Shown here: positions 1 through 14,400 of the stretch, in pieces
How the letters are laid out: each line of letters opens with the position of its first letter
Numbering within the stretch: the first letter of the stretch is position 1
From: Icerya purchasi
Lineage: Eukaryota; Arthropoda; Insecta; Hemiptera; Monophlebidae
Assembly: GCA_039619475.1 (NCBI GenBank)
Contig: CM077116.1
Coordinates: 297,456,464-297,520,463 of the forward strand
DNA length: 64,000 bases
Direction: 5' to 3'
The notes under the pieces: model-generated
The model's input: only the letters and a program-made list of their open reading frames with translations
Told to the model about the DNA's origin: nothing
The model's database searches: none
Made by a program: the position numbers and the translations under genes

Positions 1-830
1 CACCCGCGGATATCGACGATGTTGTAGAGCCTTTACGAGAAACTTCATGCAGCCGCTGATTTTACCACAATCAGATCATTTATCAGTGTCCTACTTCGAC
101 ACATCAGCCTGTAAGAGTTTCTGCAACTGGTTAGAGACAAACATTATTTACGTCAGAGATTCATGCGAACTCAAAATGAAGGCGACAAACACACACGGAG
201 AAGAATTGTTGCTGCTCTCAGAAAGAAGCTGCCGGTGCACGTTCAGAATACTTTGACAACTTTTTTCTGAATTCCAAGGCGAATAGAAGCACTGGCTAAA
301 ACTTGCCGAGAGCAACTAAATGTCTAAAGCAACAGCCGCCGAGGCGTGTATCAATTCAAGACTGCGGAGGAACTTGGTGCTGTACTACCCAACAAAAAAC
401 AGACGATTTTGCTGAGAAATTGGGGACGAGCTTCACATACTTCAATTTAACCGATGCTGAAGACGCTTAATCTAGTGAAAAGTTTCTTCAGGCGGGAAGT
501 ACTCCTCTTATCTTAACCAGGAGCGTGACATCTGCCGAAGTTATGGAACAGATCAGAAAACTAAAAATCAAGAAAATTCCCGGGTACGGCATAATTAATG
601 GCCGAGCAGTTAAAGCCCGTCCTATTAAAAGAGTATATTTATCGTAATGGTATTTAATGTTACGCTACGGATCTTTTACTTTTCATCTCAGAGGAAGTGT
701 GATGCAATTGTTATGATCCGTGAGTCTAGAAAGTCAGATCATCTTCTCGTGTCCTATAGATCAATAAGCTTACTTTTCGTCTTTTAAAAAATATTTGAAA
801 GAATAATATTATGCAGGATGACGAAAACCC
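1..830 (+). mobile_element. decayed Jockey-like RT relic
   Basis: Broken reading frames on the plus strand resemble the start of a Jockey/CR1-type reverse transcriptase. Around 515-620 they read VTSAEVMEQIRKLKIKKIPG, which matches the conserved block before RT motif 1 (x-E-V-x-x-x-I-x-x-L-K-x-K-K-x-P-G). A degraded block around 690-810 resembles the SYRPISLLP region. Several stops and frameshifts interrupt it, so it is a dead fragment. The 5' end is cut by the window edge. It lies downstream of the last lipase B exon found and shows no link to that gene. Confidence 0.55.
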
Positions 831-1179
831 TTAGAACAAGAGTGAACTGCCGTTACTGTGATAAGAGAAAATTAAAAGAACTGCATTAAGTATTACTTCC
901 CACTAACTCATGCACACTTCAACTCGATTCATAAGATGTTCTCCACAATAGACTTAGCGTTCGCATCTAGTTTACTTTTTCCCTATTTAAGCATTTCTGT
1001 ACATCGAGACTTGCGTACGAGAGACCACTTTGACATTTTTATTCGTTTTCCTCCACTATTGTAAGTATCTCGTGTACGTTCCGTGATTTCATAAAGCTGA
1101 CTGGAACGTCTATAAGGAAAAAATGTTTATTCTTAGAAAGCAGTCCGATTAGGAAAACCTGATTATTCTTATCAACGTG

Positions 1180-1870
1180 ACGGATGAGGCAGCTGCAACA
1201 GTTATATTAAAAACAGCGATAATTTTCCAGAGAAAACGAGTCCTATGGTGGTGCCCAGAAATCGAAGTTGCTCAACGAAAACGGGCATTTGGGAAATATA
1301 AATAAACTAGGATGCTTTCAGATTTAATTGAATTTAAAATGTATAGAACTAAAGTCAGGCTACTAATCCGAATGAAGAAACAGAAATGTTTGGTCACCGT
1401 TTGTTTCTTCCACCTCTAAAGGTATATCCGTTAGCATCATGTGAAAAAAGATTATGTCGTTAAATGGTATCTCTTGTCCTACCACTCCTTCTTCTTTACT
1501 CGTTAACGATTCGTTACTTACAGGCACCAATGCGGTACAGGATGCCTTTGCGCTCAATTTTGTAAATGTATATTCTTCGTCGTCTTATACACCATCCTTT
1601 CTCAAATAAAAAGTAGAGGCAGAACAGCATGTAGGAACTTATAGTGATTCTTGTTCAATGTTCGAATTGAACTTCTAGTTTAATAATAAACTAAAAAACA
1701 GAGCACCTGGAACTGATTCCATTTATTCTTTTATGCTTCAGTACTTACCTGATGGTGGATAAATTAAATTTTTAGTGAATTAGAGAGAGAAAAACGGAAC
1801 AGAAAATGTTGTGAAAGTTTGGAAAACGCCTGTATTTAATAGTGTACTGGCATAGTTAAAACGTGTGAAA
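1180..1870 (+). mobile_element. endonuclease-to-RT linker relic of a non-LTR retrotransposon
   Basis: Plus-strand frames read VLWWCPEIEVAQRKRAFGKY near 1,235-1,300. This is the WW(N)xE block that closes the APE endonuclease domain of Jockey/R1/I-type elements. A stretch rich in Arg/Lys follows (DLIEFKMYRTKVRLLIR), then APGTDSIYSFMLQYLP near 1,700-1,750, which is RT motif 1. The pieces occur in the correct element order, with stops and frameshifts between them. It is a decayed copy distinct from the RT relic to its left. Confidence 0.55.
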
Positions 1871-2479
1871 ACTCAGATTTAATTATAGGAAGGGGGAGAA
1901 ATTCAACAAAGCTCGGTAAACTGAATAAACGGGGAGTATGTGAAACTAAAGGGAAAATGAAGCAACTTGTCAAGAAAAAAATTTAAGGCGAAAAATGAGA
2001 GAAATAATCAGAAACGCAAGGTAAGATTAAATTTTGTAAGAAATGCTAGTTATAAAAAATAGACTGCGTGACAAAATCATTTTGGTCGAAAAGAAAGAGC
2101 GATGATATATTTAATTAGATGACAATAACCCAGATAGGGGATCTACGAATAAACAGCGGAATAAATTTGAATTCGGAAAGAATTGCAGGAGTTACGGTAG
2201 ACTTTGAAGCATCAAGACCAAAATGAAGGCAAGAGTTTCGTTCGATTCAGTTTTAAAAGAAGAAACTGGCATATATAAAGGAACAGTCTTCTTCTTTGAG
2301 TGTCGTATCTGCATTATTCTCTTGGTGACCTCCTCCTTGACCAGCATATCAGCTCCGGGCTATTAATTCTTGTTCATTCTTTAATATCACCTATCCATTC
2401 CACGGGATATTTTATATTTTCTCTTCGATAATTATTTTTAATATTTCGTATTTTGGATTTCTTAATATATACCGGACGG
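1871..2479. other. no gene seen
   Basis: AT-rich sequence with frequent stops in all frames. I recognise nothing between the endonuclease/RT relic and the RNase H fragment that follows. Confidence 0.4.
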
Positions 2480-3170
2480 TTTATCCTCATCAACGTCTAC
2501 CCAGATTGACTTTCTTTGGATTCCCGGACATTCAGGCATTGATGGAAATGTAGCCGTCAACCTCCTTGCTAAAGCTGCTGTTTCCAATGGAAATTTTATT
2601 AGTAGGGTTATAGCACATAATATTCTTCTTCCAACTAAATCCTGCCATCTTAGACTTTGGCACTCTGTTTATGTTTCTCTTTTCGCTAATCCTAATTCCT
2701 TTTATTATCTCTTGATTAATCCTCTTCCTCCTTTTCGTCCTTGGTTCTAGGATATTCCCAGTTTGCGTCAGTCTATAATTACTAAATTATCTCGCCTCCG
2801 TTTCTCGCATAGTCTCCTTTCTTCTTCACTAAATCGCTTTTCTTTGGCTGCATCTCCTAATTATCCATTGGATCCTGAAGGTTCCCAGTATGTTTGTGAT
2901 GCGAATCACGTGCTCTTCGAGTGTTCTGGTTTATTTCGCGAGCGTGAGTTACTTTATTATCATCTTTTAAAGCTTCGTCTTCCTGCTCCTTTCAACGCCT
3001 CTTATGTTCTTTCTCTACCTATTCTCTCAGTTGTTCCTGTCCTAGAGGTGTTCCTTGATTCTATTGTCGACAAAATAAAAATATAATTTCTATTCTATTC
3101 CATGCATCTATTACATTTTGCTGGGCTAATGCTCTCTAGTAGCAAACCCAAGGAGGGTAAAAAAAAAAAA
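2480..3170 (+). mobile_element. family A retrotransposon, RNase H + C-terminal domain, with poly(A)
   Basis: This is a 5'-truncated copy of the dominant non-LTR family (family A). It begins in the RNase H domain with IDFLWIPGHSGIDGNVAVN, the signature around the last RNase H catalytic residues. It continues into a C-terminal domain whose conserved parts are LRFSHSLLSSSLNRFSLA, then a Cys-x3-His-x4-Cys-like group (VCDANHVLFEC), and ends with DSIVDKIKI and a stop at about 3,086. A short 3' UTR (GGGCTAATGC ... CCCAAGGAGGG) leads into a run of 12 A residues at 3,160-3,171. One in-frame stop separates the RNase H and C-terminal parts, so it is inactive. Confidence 0.8.
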
Positions 3171-3171
3171 A

Positions 3172-4472
3172 TACCGGACAGCTTTTCGTTTCCTTATTAT
3201 TCTAATGATTTCTACTCCATTATTCAATTTCTTTAATATTTCAAAATTTTTAAATTTATTTGTATAGGTATTTTTATCATCTGTCTATTTAACGAAACAA
3301 TCCTAATTTAAAAAGAACGAATAAATGTTCCGAAGGATAAGAATGAATCACTTCCCACTTGTAGGGGGTAAGGCACATTATGAAAAAAGAAGAAAGGGAC
3401 GTCAGCTGACGAAGTGGAGGGATGATGTTAGTAATTATTTATTTAACAAAAATTTCCAAAGAGTATTTAGAGACAGGATTGAATGGGAATAGTGACAGAA
3501 AGTCTTTGCTCACTATTGAACTAATTACATCCAGTTTGTTTAATTTTTACGGGGTCAATAGTTTTAATATAATTTTTTAATTCAGTGTCATTTTGAATGA
3601 TGTAATAGTGTTTTCTATAATTTATATTAAAAGATTTCTGTATCTATATTTTCAGTTTTTTTTTTTTTTTTTTTTTTTTGTCAATTGTAGACATTTACAT
3701 AGCGTGAATGAAATTTTTCTATATTTTTAATGTGAAACAGGCGGATTTAAATCAGACTCAAACGAAACAAATCAACTACGCTAAGAAGTTTTTATGTCTT
3801 AATTTGCTTTTAAACTTCTCTAGCCATTGTGGTAAAATGTTCAGTGATGCAATTTCTTCGTTCATGTATTTCGCAATCTAATTAAATACTATTCCCCTAT
3901 TACTTGTCACGGTCCTTCACCGTATTCTATATGAAATATTATCCCATTTAGCTGTTTCGTTATTTATTTATTTATTTTGGTTGATGGTAATGAATCTGTT
4001 AGGTTTGATATATATTTATATCTTTTATTTACAAACTTTCCATAATATTCTAAACTGCTAACATTGCAGTGGTGCCGGAACAGTTCAATGTAATAGAGTA
4101 ATTTTTGGTTTTTTCTTTATTAAGGAGTTCTGCTATAAAAAGCAGTGGAAAAGTAATTTTCATCTCTAGACTTACTTGTAACACATTCATTCAAAAGATG
4201 TGCTATTGGTTAGGCTTACACATTTAAGTAAAATTTATCGCTGATTTATTGTAAATGTAGGAAAGTATCGGAGGTTGTACGATTTTGGGAGGAATCGAAT
4301 GATCGCAGATTGATTGTAATGCACCCAGTGCGATGGAAGTGCACGTATGTAAGTTCAGTGCGATGTTTGAAATGAACCGTACAGTATGTCCACATATATG
4401 TCTTAATTTAGTTTATGAAAATTACTTGAATGGTGATGACATTTAATATGAAATCGTGCGTAATATAATTAC
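3172..4472. other. spacer beyond lipase B exon 5; no exon recognised
   Basis: The last coding exon of lipase B is expected to the left of 4,473 on the minus strand, starting in phase 2 and encoding a G-x-Y-Y/F-type strand. I looked for such an exon here and to the left edge and did not find a convincing one. The stretch contains a poly(T) run at about 3,656-3,680 and is otherwise unremarkable AT-rich DNA. Confidence 0.4.
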
Positions 4473-4635
4473 TTGGTTGATACGTATTCACCCATATATT
4501 CGATATCTTTCATATTTTCGCACATTTTATTCTGATAACTTAAATAGCTGTCGCATTTGGTAGAGCAGTATGCTTTCGGGTGCCGTATGGAGTAAGTAAA
4601 GTAGACGGCGCTCATGGCGTGGCTGCAACTTATAT
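4473..4635 (-). CDS. lipase B exon 5 (catalytic His)
   Basis: A 163-bp exon lies after an 84-bp intron, with acceptor TTTGCAG. It encodes DISCSHAMSAVYFTYSI, with the expected catalytic His between Cys and the aromatic helix, then two paired Cys regions and YMGEYVST. It ends in phase 2 at CCAA|GTAATT. Reading on would meet TAA two bases later, but that TAA falls within the donor site and the equivalent exon of lipase A is spliced here, so I treat it as intronic. Confidence 0.85.
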
Positions 4636-5616
4636 CTGCAAATATGCGTACTTTGATCAATACGATTACAGCGTAGTAATATCATGAAATTTTTGACCTA
4701 ACTGTTTGATTTCGCTTACCAATTAATGAACAGTTCGGCTGGTAGAGACCACCGTTTGGATAAAAATCTGCGTGTCCTAAGCGAACTGATGTAGTAGTTC
4801 CTAGACTGGTATGTATACAATCCACAAAATCAGCACTTTTGTCACTTAGTATCGGATCTAAAGATTTCTGATAAAACCCGAATCCAACAGGATCTAAACC
4901 TTTTTAAATAATAAAGTATACATATATTTATGTATATTAATAAGATAAGCGCATTTTTTGTAATTTTTGCTGTACGAATTGCGTAGAAAATTCAATAATA
5001 AAGTAACCATTAAAATTTACCTGTAATTCTGGAAAGCTTATATTTGGATGATAGGCTATGAGCAGCGAATCCGGAAATCTGAGTTCCTAGACTGTAACCG
5101 ATTATGTGAAATCGATTAGGTTTCACTCCGTTATCTATCAAAAAACTTAGCATATCCGCTAACAACGTTCCCACTTCTTCGATTACTCTGTTCAGGTTCA
5201 TGCACGGCGGAGAATACCTGTGCCAATCGACAACTATGACATTGTGTAGAACGCTTCCGTTGAAATATGCTATAAACAGAGGAATGATTTTTGACAATCA
5301 AATGATTTCTGATGCTAAGGAACTTTCCTGATCCCGGGCGATGACAGAAATTATTACGAAAAAATTAAATTAAATAATCGCTAATTTATATGGAAGGCAA
5401 TGGCAAACAACCACGTACATCATCAAATACACGCTCACGGGGCTGCATTTGTAGCGCGATAAATCAAACATTTATAATCAGTTCCGAGTGTAGTCTTGGA
5501 GATACATTAGCGCTGCATACATCAATTGTGAGGAACGCTACTTATTCTGCACAGTAAGAATGTGCAAGTAGGGACTCTCGACTCCCGAAATCGAGTGAAC
5601 GACTGATACGAGAAGA

Positions 5617-5667
<51 letters not shown>

Positions 5668-8600
5668 TTTATTTTTTGGCTCAGCTTTTTATCTTTTTGC
5701 TCGATTGATCTTTCAATTAGCAATATTTAAAGTAAATGTTTATTTTAATTTCTATACTTTTATGTTATTGACTTTTATAAATTTGTATACATTAAGCAGA
5801 ATAGGTAAGATGCTGGATTTGGCACTATGTGATTTAGGATGTGTCGCTCTTGAAGTATCTCTTTCCTCAGTTCGTTTCTGTCTTATTCAAATGTATAACA
5901 TCGCCACCTATCTGCTTTTCAATGAAGTTGCTGCACGAATTTTTCTTATAAGTTAATCTTGACAAGACGTGCTGTGAACCTTTAGGTCCAATTTTCAGTC
6001 TAATTATGATAACTATGTAATCTCTTTCAAAATCATGATTTATTTGGAGCCTTCGAAAGGACTTTTTTTTTTTTATTTCAGAGTAATTTTTTCCCTTTTC
6101 ACAACGAGTTCTTGAAATTCATAATTCCGCAAAATTCGATTGTTAACAACCGGGACGAAATTCTTGCAATTTTTCTTCAGATTAGTTCTTTCGCTTATTC
6201 CTGTGATATTATCTGTCCTATCGTTTCTTATAATTCCGCAATAGACGATACCCATTTTAAAGGGATTTGAATGTCAGATGACTGTAATTTGAATATTCGT
6301 CTTCTTGTGAAACATAGTATGTTTGCCAATTTCTTACCATCTACCCTGGCATCAGACTGAACGATGTCGTGATACAATTTGTTATTGTTTGCATTATTTT
6401 TCCGAAAAGTTTCACCATGAATATATGGATTGCTTAATCAAAAACTAGCAGGTGTTTTTAAAATTTTGAAATTTATCAAGTTTCCCTGTGATCCTTATTT
6501 ATTTTCAATATTTTTATTAATATAACAACACAGGATAGATCGATGTATTATAATATTATTTGGTTCAGATGTTTCCGATTAGTTTTTAGGCAAAGAGCAT
6601 TGTTAAAGTTATTTAGCGCCAAGATCCATATTTTATTATGAGAATTTTCTATCTACTTCGGGTAAAAATAACCGTCATTCGTTATAAGACCGACAATCTT
6701 CTACAAGACTTTTGGTATGTTATAAAAATACGATTTAATTTCAAAGTTAAATGTATACTTTTTCGGGTCTACATTAAGCCATCGTAGAAGACAAATTGTA
6801 CAATTATTGTTCAAGAAGTACGATTGTTTTTTGTGACCCTTAAGTAAACAGCTACGAGCTTTAAATAACAAAATAGTACTGTTTAAATATAAAGAACGCG
6901 TTACGCAACTGTGCTTTTATCTAGATCAGAATATGCGTCACAATGAAAGAAATACTAAACTTAAGCAAAAAAGCAAAAATCTATATTTTGATAATAAAAA
7001 TTGTTAATTATTAAATAATTAAAACGCCATTTAACAATTATCAATTTTTATTTCTGCGTTTTTGAGTTACATGTGTTTATTTTTGTTAATGAAGAATTAC
7101 CGGGGAAATATGTCTGTACATAATTACGAAATATATATAAATTGGTCACTTTTTTTCTATCCTGCGACGATGAAACGCCATAATTAGTGTCGATCACTTC
7201 ATCTAAAAAAAGTAATGATGTTTAACTCAATAGGTTAACTTGATGTGCTTAATGATAAGTTAAGTTAGTGATGATAATCCGTATTGTAAAGTCTCGGGAT
7301 TACCGGTTTAAATTGTTCTACAACTGAAGTATAAATAAAAAACAACCGGAAAGGTATTCTGTAAAAATTTTACTGTGAAATGTTATTGAAAATGTGGCGG
7401 ATTATAGGTTATTTATGTAACGCATAAACAATCTATAAAATATCAGTGTTTCAGGTAATGCGTAAACAAATAATATTTCTTTCTTTTAATTAAATTTGTT
7501 ATTCAGATTCTAGACCGTCCTTTCCAGAACTTTGTGCTCGGAAGAATTTTGTGAAAAATCTCAAAAATTAAAAAAGGAGATATAAAAAAAAAAAACAACA
7601 TACAAGGAGTTTAAATAATCTCCTAATAAAGATGGGAGCACAAGTTTTTTACAAATAGTCGTCCATTGAAAGTGGTCTGGTGCTGGTTAAATTTTTAAAA
7701 GACTTTTTCCAGTTAGCTGTAAGTAAAATTAAAAAATAATATCGAATAAAAATCTTAACTTCTAATCGAGCTGCTGCAATAAATACAAGCAAATGACAAG
7801 TAATGTAGTAGTCAGTATTTAACAATCAAACAACAAAGTATGAATTTTAGCTTTTAATTTTTTCCTTCAATAATATCGAAAAAATATTTAATTTTACGGC
7901 ATTTTTTAGGAAATTTAAGTTGTTAGTTCGGCTGTAAATTTTTGGTTTCTACCTGCTTTTTAAATGCCGCTCAGCAACTAATTTTTTAATATGTAGATTA
8001 TTTGTTATTGTTCTATCCATTAGCGTGTCGCGTACTGCAGCATTAGTCAGATGCATAGATGAATACAGTTTAGATGCTGTTTTTCAGATATTTGACAATG
8101 TTAGAAATCTGAAGAGCAACTGAACTTTTTATTCATTATCCTCGAGAGTTTCATAAAGGGAACTAAAGAGGCGTAGTTACGGCCGGAATAAGTTTAACTT
8201 TGGCCAGTCTACCAGAAGATGGTGAATGGATAAAAAAACAGAACATCTGTCACCAGGGCCGTGACCATGGGGGGGGGGGGGTATGAGAACTGAAATATAG
8301 TTATAATAAATACACAAAAATCGGGAAAAAATCAAAAATTTAAAACAAATATTGATGATTTTTTAGGGTGTTTTTACATTAAAAAAAAACAAAATATATG
8401 CTCCATATTTTTAGGTACTTCATTAATATTTTATACAAAATTTTTTATTACAAGTATAATCAATAACATATGTAATTTTTATTAATGTGTTTATACGGGG
8501 TAATTCATTCATGTAAATTATTAATATGCAAATTAAAATTATGGAAATTATTAAAGGTATGAATATTAATGAAAAATGTATTGTTATTTATAAAGTAAAT

Positions 8601-11372
8601 ATGTGAAGAAAATTTTCAACCCCCCTCCTTCTCCCGCCGTCAAAATTCTGGGGACGGGTCTGTCACAAGTTTTGTTTAATATATAGGAATGGGATATTTT
8701 TGCGTGGCCAATGCGCAGGCGGCATAAGGTAACTTCTTCTTTGCGGCTAGATCTTAATGAAGTATTCTAAAGTTCAGTATCTGACCGGATTGAACGGAAT
8801 TTGGTTAAAGTAGAAACTTACTTAATTCCAATTTTCTCGATCATTCGCTCATTAGCCGGGATTTAATAGGTACACTGATATGTCTGCAATTAGGAAGTAT
8901 AAGGCAGCTTCTTTCGCTGTGAGATTCATTAGTTAATTTCCCATAATGTCCTTACGTCCTGGAATCCGCGTAAAAATCATTTTCTTCCTCTTCCTCTGAA
9001 GTTTACAAAAATAATTTATTCACTTTTACTTCTTGAAATTTTAGTTATCACACTAAATATTGTTGATTTTTACAGATTCATCAGTAACATATGCGGGAAA
9101 AAATGAAAAAGAAGACAACTGAGTAAAGTAACTACTTGATTTAGTAACCCAAAAGGTCTTCCTATTGACCAGATCTTATATAGAAACGAAATGAATTGAA
9201 TCTTAAGCGGGGCATATACCTCGATTCACTAAAGTATCCAAGCTACCAGAGCACTGATCTCGATCATCTGAAATGTAGATATTTGCTAGGTTTAACAATT
9301 GCATCATTTGCATATTTTAAATAACTGACATTAAAGAAATGCGTATTTAAATAGGTACGGCATATTTTACATTATTGGATGTAGAAGATCGCAAAGGGAT
9401 TAAGGATAACAAAAAATAGTCTACTTAAGAAATAGTAGTAACTTTCGTTTCAATTTATAACTGAAGTTAGGTTTAATATTAATATGCGTAATTTTAAAAA
9501 ATCAGTATGATGTAAGCGAATTAGAAATAATAGCAAGTTAACTAAAACTTCTTCATTATCTAATAACGCGAAAAATCTGGAAATATTTGAATAGCTCTGT
9601 AATTGTTAACATACCGCTGAAACGAATAGAGGTCTATGAAGCTGAAAATTTACGTGTAGCATAACGATGTAATGTTCTTATGCCACGGAAAAATACATAA
9701 AAAAATCAAATTTTCCATCAGTTAAAATAGGGGTAAATGTTAAAAAATCGCTTTTTTAAGAATTAATAATCACGCTGCAGCCGAAATCGTTTACGGCAAA
9801 TTAATTGAAATTCTATATGAACATTACTCATATATCGAAGATGTTAAATAAGAAAGCTTTTTTTAAAATTCGAACTTCAAGGAATGAAAAGAGGTTATAA
9901 ACTGTTTTCTAAATGATACCATGAAGTGTTGTTATACTTTCAGTTCAAATAAATTCACCAAATTGTAATTTTGCATGAAGACGATAGCACTTCTATGGTT
10001 TACTAAAAGCATGTAAAATCTTTTAAAAATCCATTAAATTTGACATAACGATAAACAAAAATCACGCCACAGCTCAAATGAATGCTGATTATGATGTGAA
10101 CTTTCATGCGCGTATATACCAAGACGCCAAATACTTGTAAGAAGGCTTTTTTGAATTTCGGGATTTGGGAAAGGTAGGAGATTTACGACGAGAGTGAAAG
10201 TTAAAAAGCGGAGCAGGAGCAGAAGTTGTGGACTTAGAAGAAGTATTGTAAGGAGAAGAAGGTACCGAGGCTCGGTCAGCATATGAGAAAACATTTGAAA
10301 CTAAATTGGATGTTTTAAATTTAGAAGCTTCCTGGAAGGAGATGATTTCAAAGGCCATTATGTGTTTAATGTCCTTTTGTCTTATCCATTCTGAACAGGA
10401 TCGATCAAAGACACAGTGCGAGCCTTTACAATTGCGGCAGATGAAGGTTGCTGTATTGCGCGATAGGATGTCGAGAGGCGCACTGAGAACAAATGGAAGA
10501 AGAACTACAACAGTGTTTTGCAATGTGTCCAAAAAGAAGTAATTTGGAACACTGCGTAGGCAGACGAACACTGGGGGAAACAGGAAAATGGAGTTTTTGT
10601 AAATCGAAATAAATTCCGGAAGAACGGCATTATGGGACTTAGGTTCCACAGATCTAGTAGGGATAATTTTGTGCGTCGTTAGGTGAATTAACTGATTAAT
10701 TAAAAAAAGTGATGAAAGCCTATTTATCAATAAAGGGTCTTTTCATATTTCTTGAAATTTTAAGAATATCATAAAAGTAAGACTAAAAGTGTACTAAAAA
10801 AATGTGTGAAAATATATTAGATTGACTTGTACACCAAAATTGGTAGTAGAAATTACATTTTTAAAAAATGATACTAAATTAAATTTTGAAGAAAAAAATA
10901 AATGTTGTCATAATCCTGCCAACTACAATTGTGAAATACGACGTATCGACTTTCCTTGAAAATATTTTTAATATTAACTACCTTTAACAATCAACTATGA
11001 AATAAAACGCTTCCTCCTAAAATTACCTCTTATAAGGAATAAAGTAGGAATGAAGGTAAAACGACATTTTACGGAATTTATTTAATTAAATAAAAACGGA
11101 TTTGAAGTCTTTTATTTTTTAAATTATACTTTCTCTACTATAAGTGAATTTTTGTTATTTCTTAGAATGTCAGCTCTAAAACTGATTTTTGTTTAGTATT
11201 TTGCAATGGTATGTATGTCTTTTTCTTTTCGTCTTTTCAACACTGTTCAACTTATTTGTAAGAGATCTGTTGATAATATCTTGCATAAATACAAAAAGAA
11301 AGTCTGACTATTTGACGTTTTTATACAGTGTTTTTATAAAAAGTATTATAGCAAGCTTGTTTTAAATTTTAA

Positions 11373-11424
<52 letters not shown>

Positions 11425-14400
11425 TTTTTATTATTATGTGGGCGCGCCAGCGGCATTGACCCAACAACAGGAAAAGCTAAGCTAAAAAACTAAACAGCTG
11501 CCCGTCCAAAATGGACGCAACAAAGGATAGCAGTGCAGGCACCACAAAACATGGAGGAAATATATGTGATGTCACCCTTCTATAATTTTATTCGCCTTTA
11601 ATATTGGAATTGTATTCCTTTTTGCATGTTTTAAATTATTAATCAAAAACAATACTGAAATCACATTATTAATTCCATTTCTATCTAAATCTTTAATATT
11701 AAATGTAGGATCTCAGCTGTTGTGCTTATTTGACATTGAAGTATCAAGCCTGAGCTCTGCATGGTAGTCATTTATTATTAAATCGTCGGTGTAAAACTTT
11801 AATCAGTAATCATGTCAAATACGCTATTTTCATTTCATTACTTAAATTGATTACAGGTAAGCAGGTTATCAGTCGTATTATATTATTATGTTTTTACATG
11901 ACGATTTAACAATAACTAAACACCGATGTAAACTTATAATTTTATGAATAACAAATTATATATCGATAACATATTTCGTGATTGTAATCGTAATATTGTC
12001 AAAAAGTAAACCACACATGTATGTATATATGTATCAATTGTGCTTGCTTCAGGATAGTCATATTATTATATGCTAAATATGCTAACATAGTAAATAACAG
12101 CTAAATAATAATGTTTAATATATATATATATATATATCTAACACTATACATAGATTTTCTTATAGTTTTAATTTATAACTATCAATCAAGGGCAGAATTT
12201 TAACAATATAGAGAAATACACCTTGATATTTATTTATTCAGTTGTACGTTTAATTGTCAAAAGTCGGACGAAATTAAGTTTAAAATTTAAATTGAAAATA
12301 TTGTACAAAAAGAACTTTTACAAATAAAGATTTTTCTGTAAGGAGTTTTTGTATCGTTATTTAATCTGGGCTATTGTTGTTTTTTTGTTTTTTTTTGGGC
12401 TCGTCAACCGGGGATCTTCACCCAGAAACAATTAAAAAAATTAGTCAATTATATCTTGATATGGTTAGATATTGTGAGGAGGAAGGAACAAATAATAGGA
12501 ATAATGTGCGGAGAAAGAAAAGATAGGACATAAAAGGCGCAATATGGAGTAGGAAGCAGAACATTCAGCCGAAAGAGATGAACGTTCAGAGAACACATGA
12601 TCCGCATCGTAAACACGCTCTTCGTTTGAGTGGAAAGAACAATATGGAGAGGCAGCCAATGAAAAACGAAAAGCGAAAATGGGAGGAAGATAATGGAGTA
12701 TGGCTTAAGTGAGCAGACAAATAACGGAGACAACAGCAGAACGACGAAGTGAAGGAAACAAAGAGAACCACGGATTGGCAGCAAGACTAGGTTGAACAGA
12801 CAGATAAGAAGTTTTTATTTTTTGAAACATGAAAGCAAAGGAAAAAAAAGTGTAATGCTACACATCCTTTTTTTTTCCTTTTTTTGAGCACTTCGTTTAG
12901 AAACAATAAGAAAGAGTAATGGTTTAAGCTAAACATGTGAAATGTTCGCGTTTGGGATTACAGTTTGGTTCTACCGTCCAGATTAGTTGTGCATTAAACG
13001 TACATTATTCGTTATCAACGCATTTTAATATTTTTTTTTGCAATAAACTAAAATATATATTTATTTCTGATACCTTCTATTGTATCTTTCCAAAAATAAA
13101 TTCCTTCATTCATCCATCCGTGAACGAGAATCTTTGTGTGTCGTTTAAAATCAAACGTGGATTTTTCGAAAGAAGAACTTTCTTTCGCATTCAATACTTG
13201 CATGCTAAAAGAACTGCTACAGTAAAACAGATGTAATTAATATAGGCGCAAATTAAACTCTAATAAATGTGTACCGGGAAACTACTGCTGTTATGTATTT
13301 TAATTGTCTGAGAATCATTAATACATGAGCACTGTTAATAAAAAGAAAATTTATGTAATATGTGTTAATTGAGCGTGCAAAAAGTAAAGCGTTAACTTAT
13401 GTACTATTAATTACAATTATATCTTGGTTTTTAGTTTTGAATATTGTTTCTTCTTCTCGTTTCGGCCAACTATGGACCACATAATTTCCGTTGGGCCTTT
13501 ATTTGCGCCCAATATTCCTTCATTCGTTCACTTTGTTTTTTTTTTTTCTTTCCAGCGTCCATGATGTACCTTTTCGTATTTTTGGTTTTTCTTTAAATTG
13601 CTTTCCTCCTATTAAATTTCTCAGATTAACCCGGTTATGAATATCTTAAACTGTGATTTGCATTTCCCTCATATCCTGCTCTGTTTCTTTGAACTAATTC
13701 CATTTTGTTTTTTGGTTTTGTACGTAAGAGAATATTCTGTTACTTAGTCTTGTGTTCTCTGGACTTATTCCTTATAAAGCGTGCTATAACTTCTGAATAC
13801 CGTATTACAAAAAATTTGGATAAAGTCAGTTCTTTAAAATTTTTACCAGACACAGAAATTTTACATAGACACTAGGTTCAACTCCATTTATGAAATTACT
13901 AAAAATACAAGTTAATATAGAGATTACCGGCATTTGGCAACATCGTTGGAATAATGAAAATACGGGCCGAAAAACCTACACTTTTTTACCCAACATTAAC
14001 AACAGAGCTAAATTAAAGAATCTTAATATAACTTTTTTTAATTCGCAAATATTAACTGGTCATGGAAACTTTGGTAATTACCTTTTCAGATTTAAATTAC
14101 GTGACACCCCTTTTTGTCAACTCTATAGAGTACCTGTTATTGATGATCAATACCACACGATCTATATCTGCAATAAACTTGATGACGTCAGGAAAAAATA
14201 TAATATCAACATCAATACAACCTTAGAAATAACTCCAAAAAATTGTACAAAACTTCTTAAATACTTCCATGATTTGATGGCCAGGAAATTAATACTTAAA
14301 CCGAGTGTCTAATTTTAATACAAAATATTTGTAAATATTTGAAATTATGCTTATATAAGTTAATAATTTGGTATTATTATATTAGGTTAGTTAATGTACA

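Noticed and set aside
1363..1557. 64-codon open frame on the minus strand
   Set aside because: It overlaps the plus-strand endonuclease/RT relic, whose frames match a known family; I first considered it as the missing lipase exon but it has no lipase motif.
4460..4475. TAA at 4,471-4,469 as the true end of lipase B
   Set aside because: It overlaps a good donor (AA|GTAATT) in the same phase as the lipase A intron, and stopping here would remove the conserved C-terminal strand.
10306..10542. 78-codon open frame on the plus strand
   Set aside because: It is the complement of the ORF1 zinc-knuckle relic.
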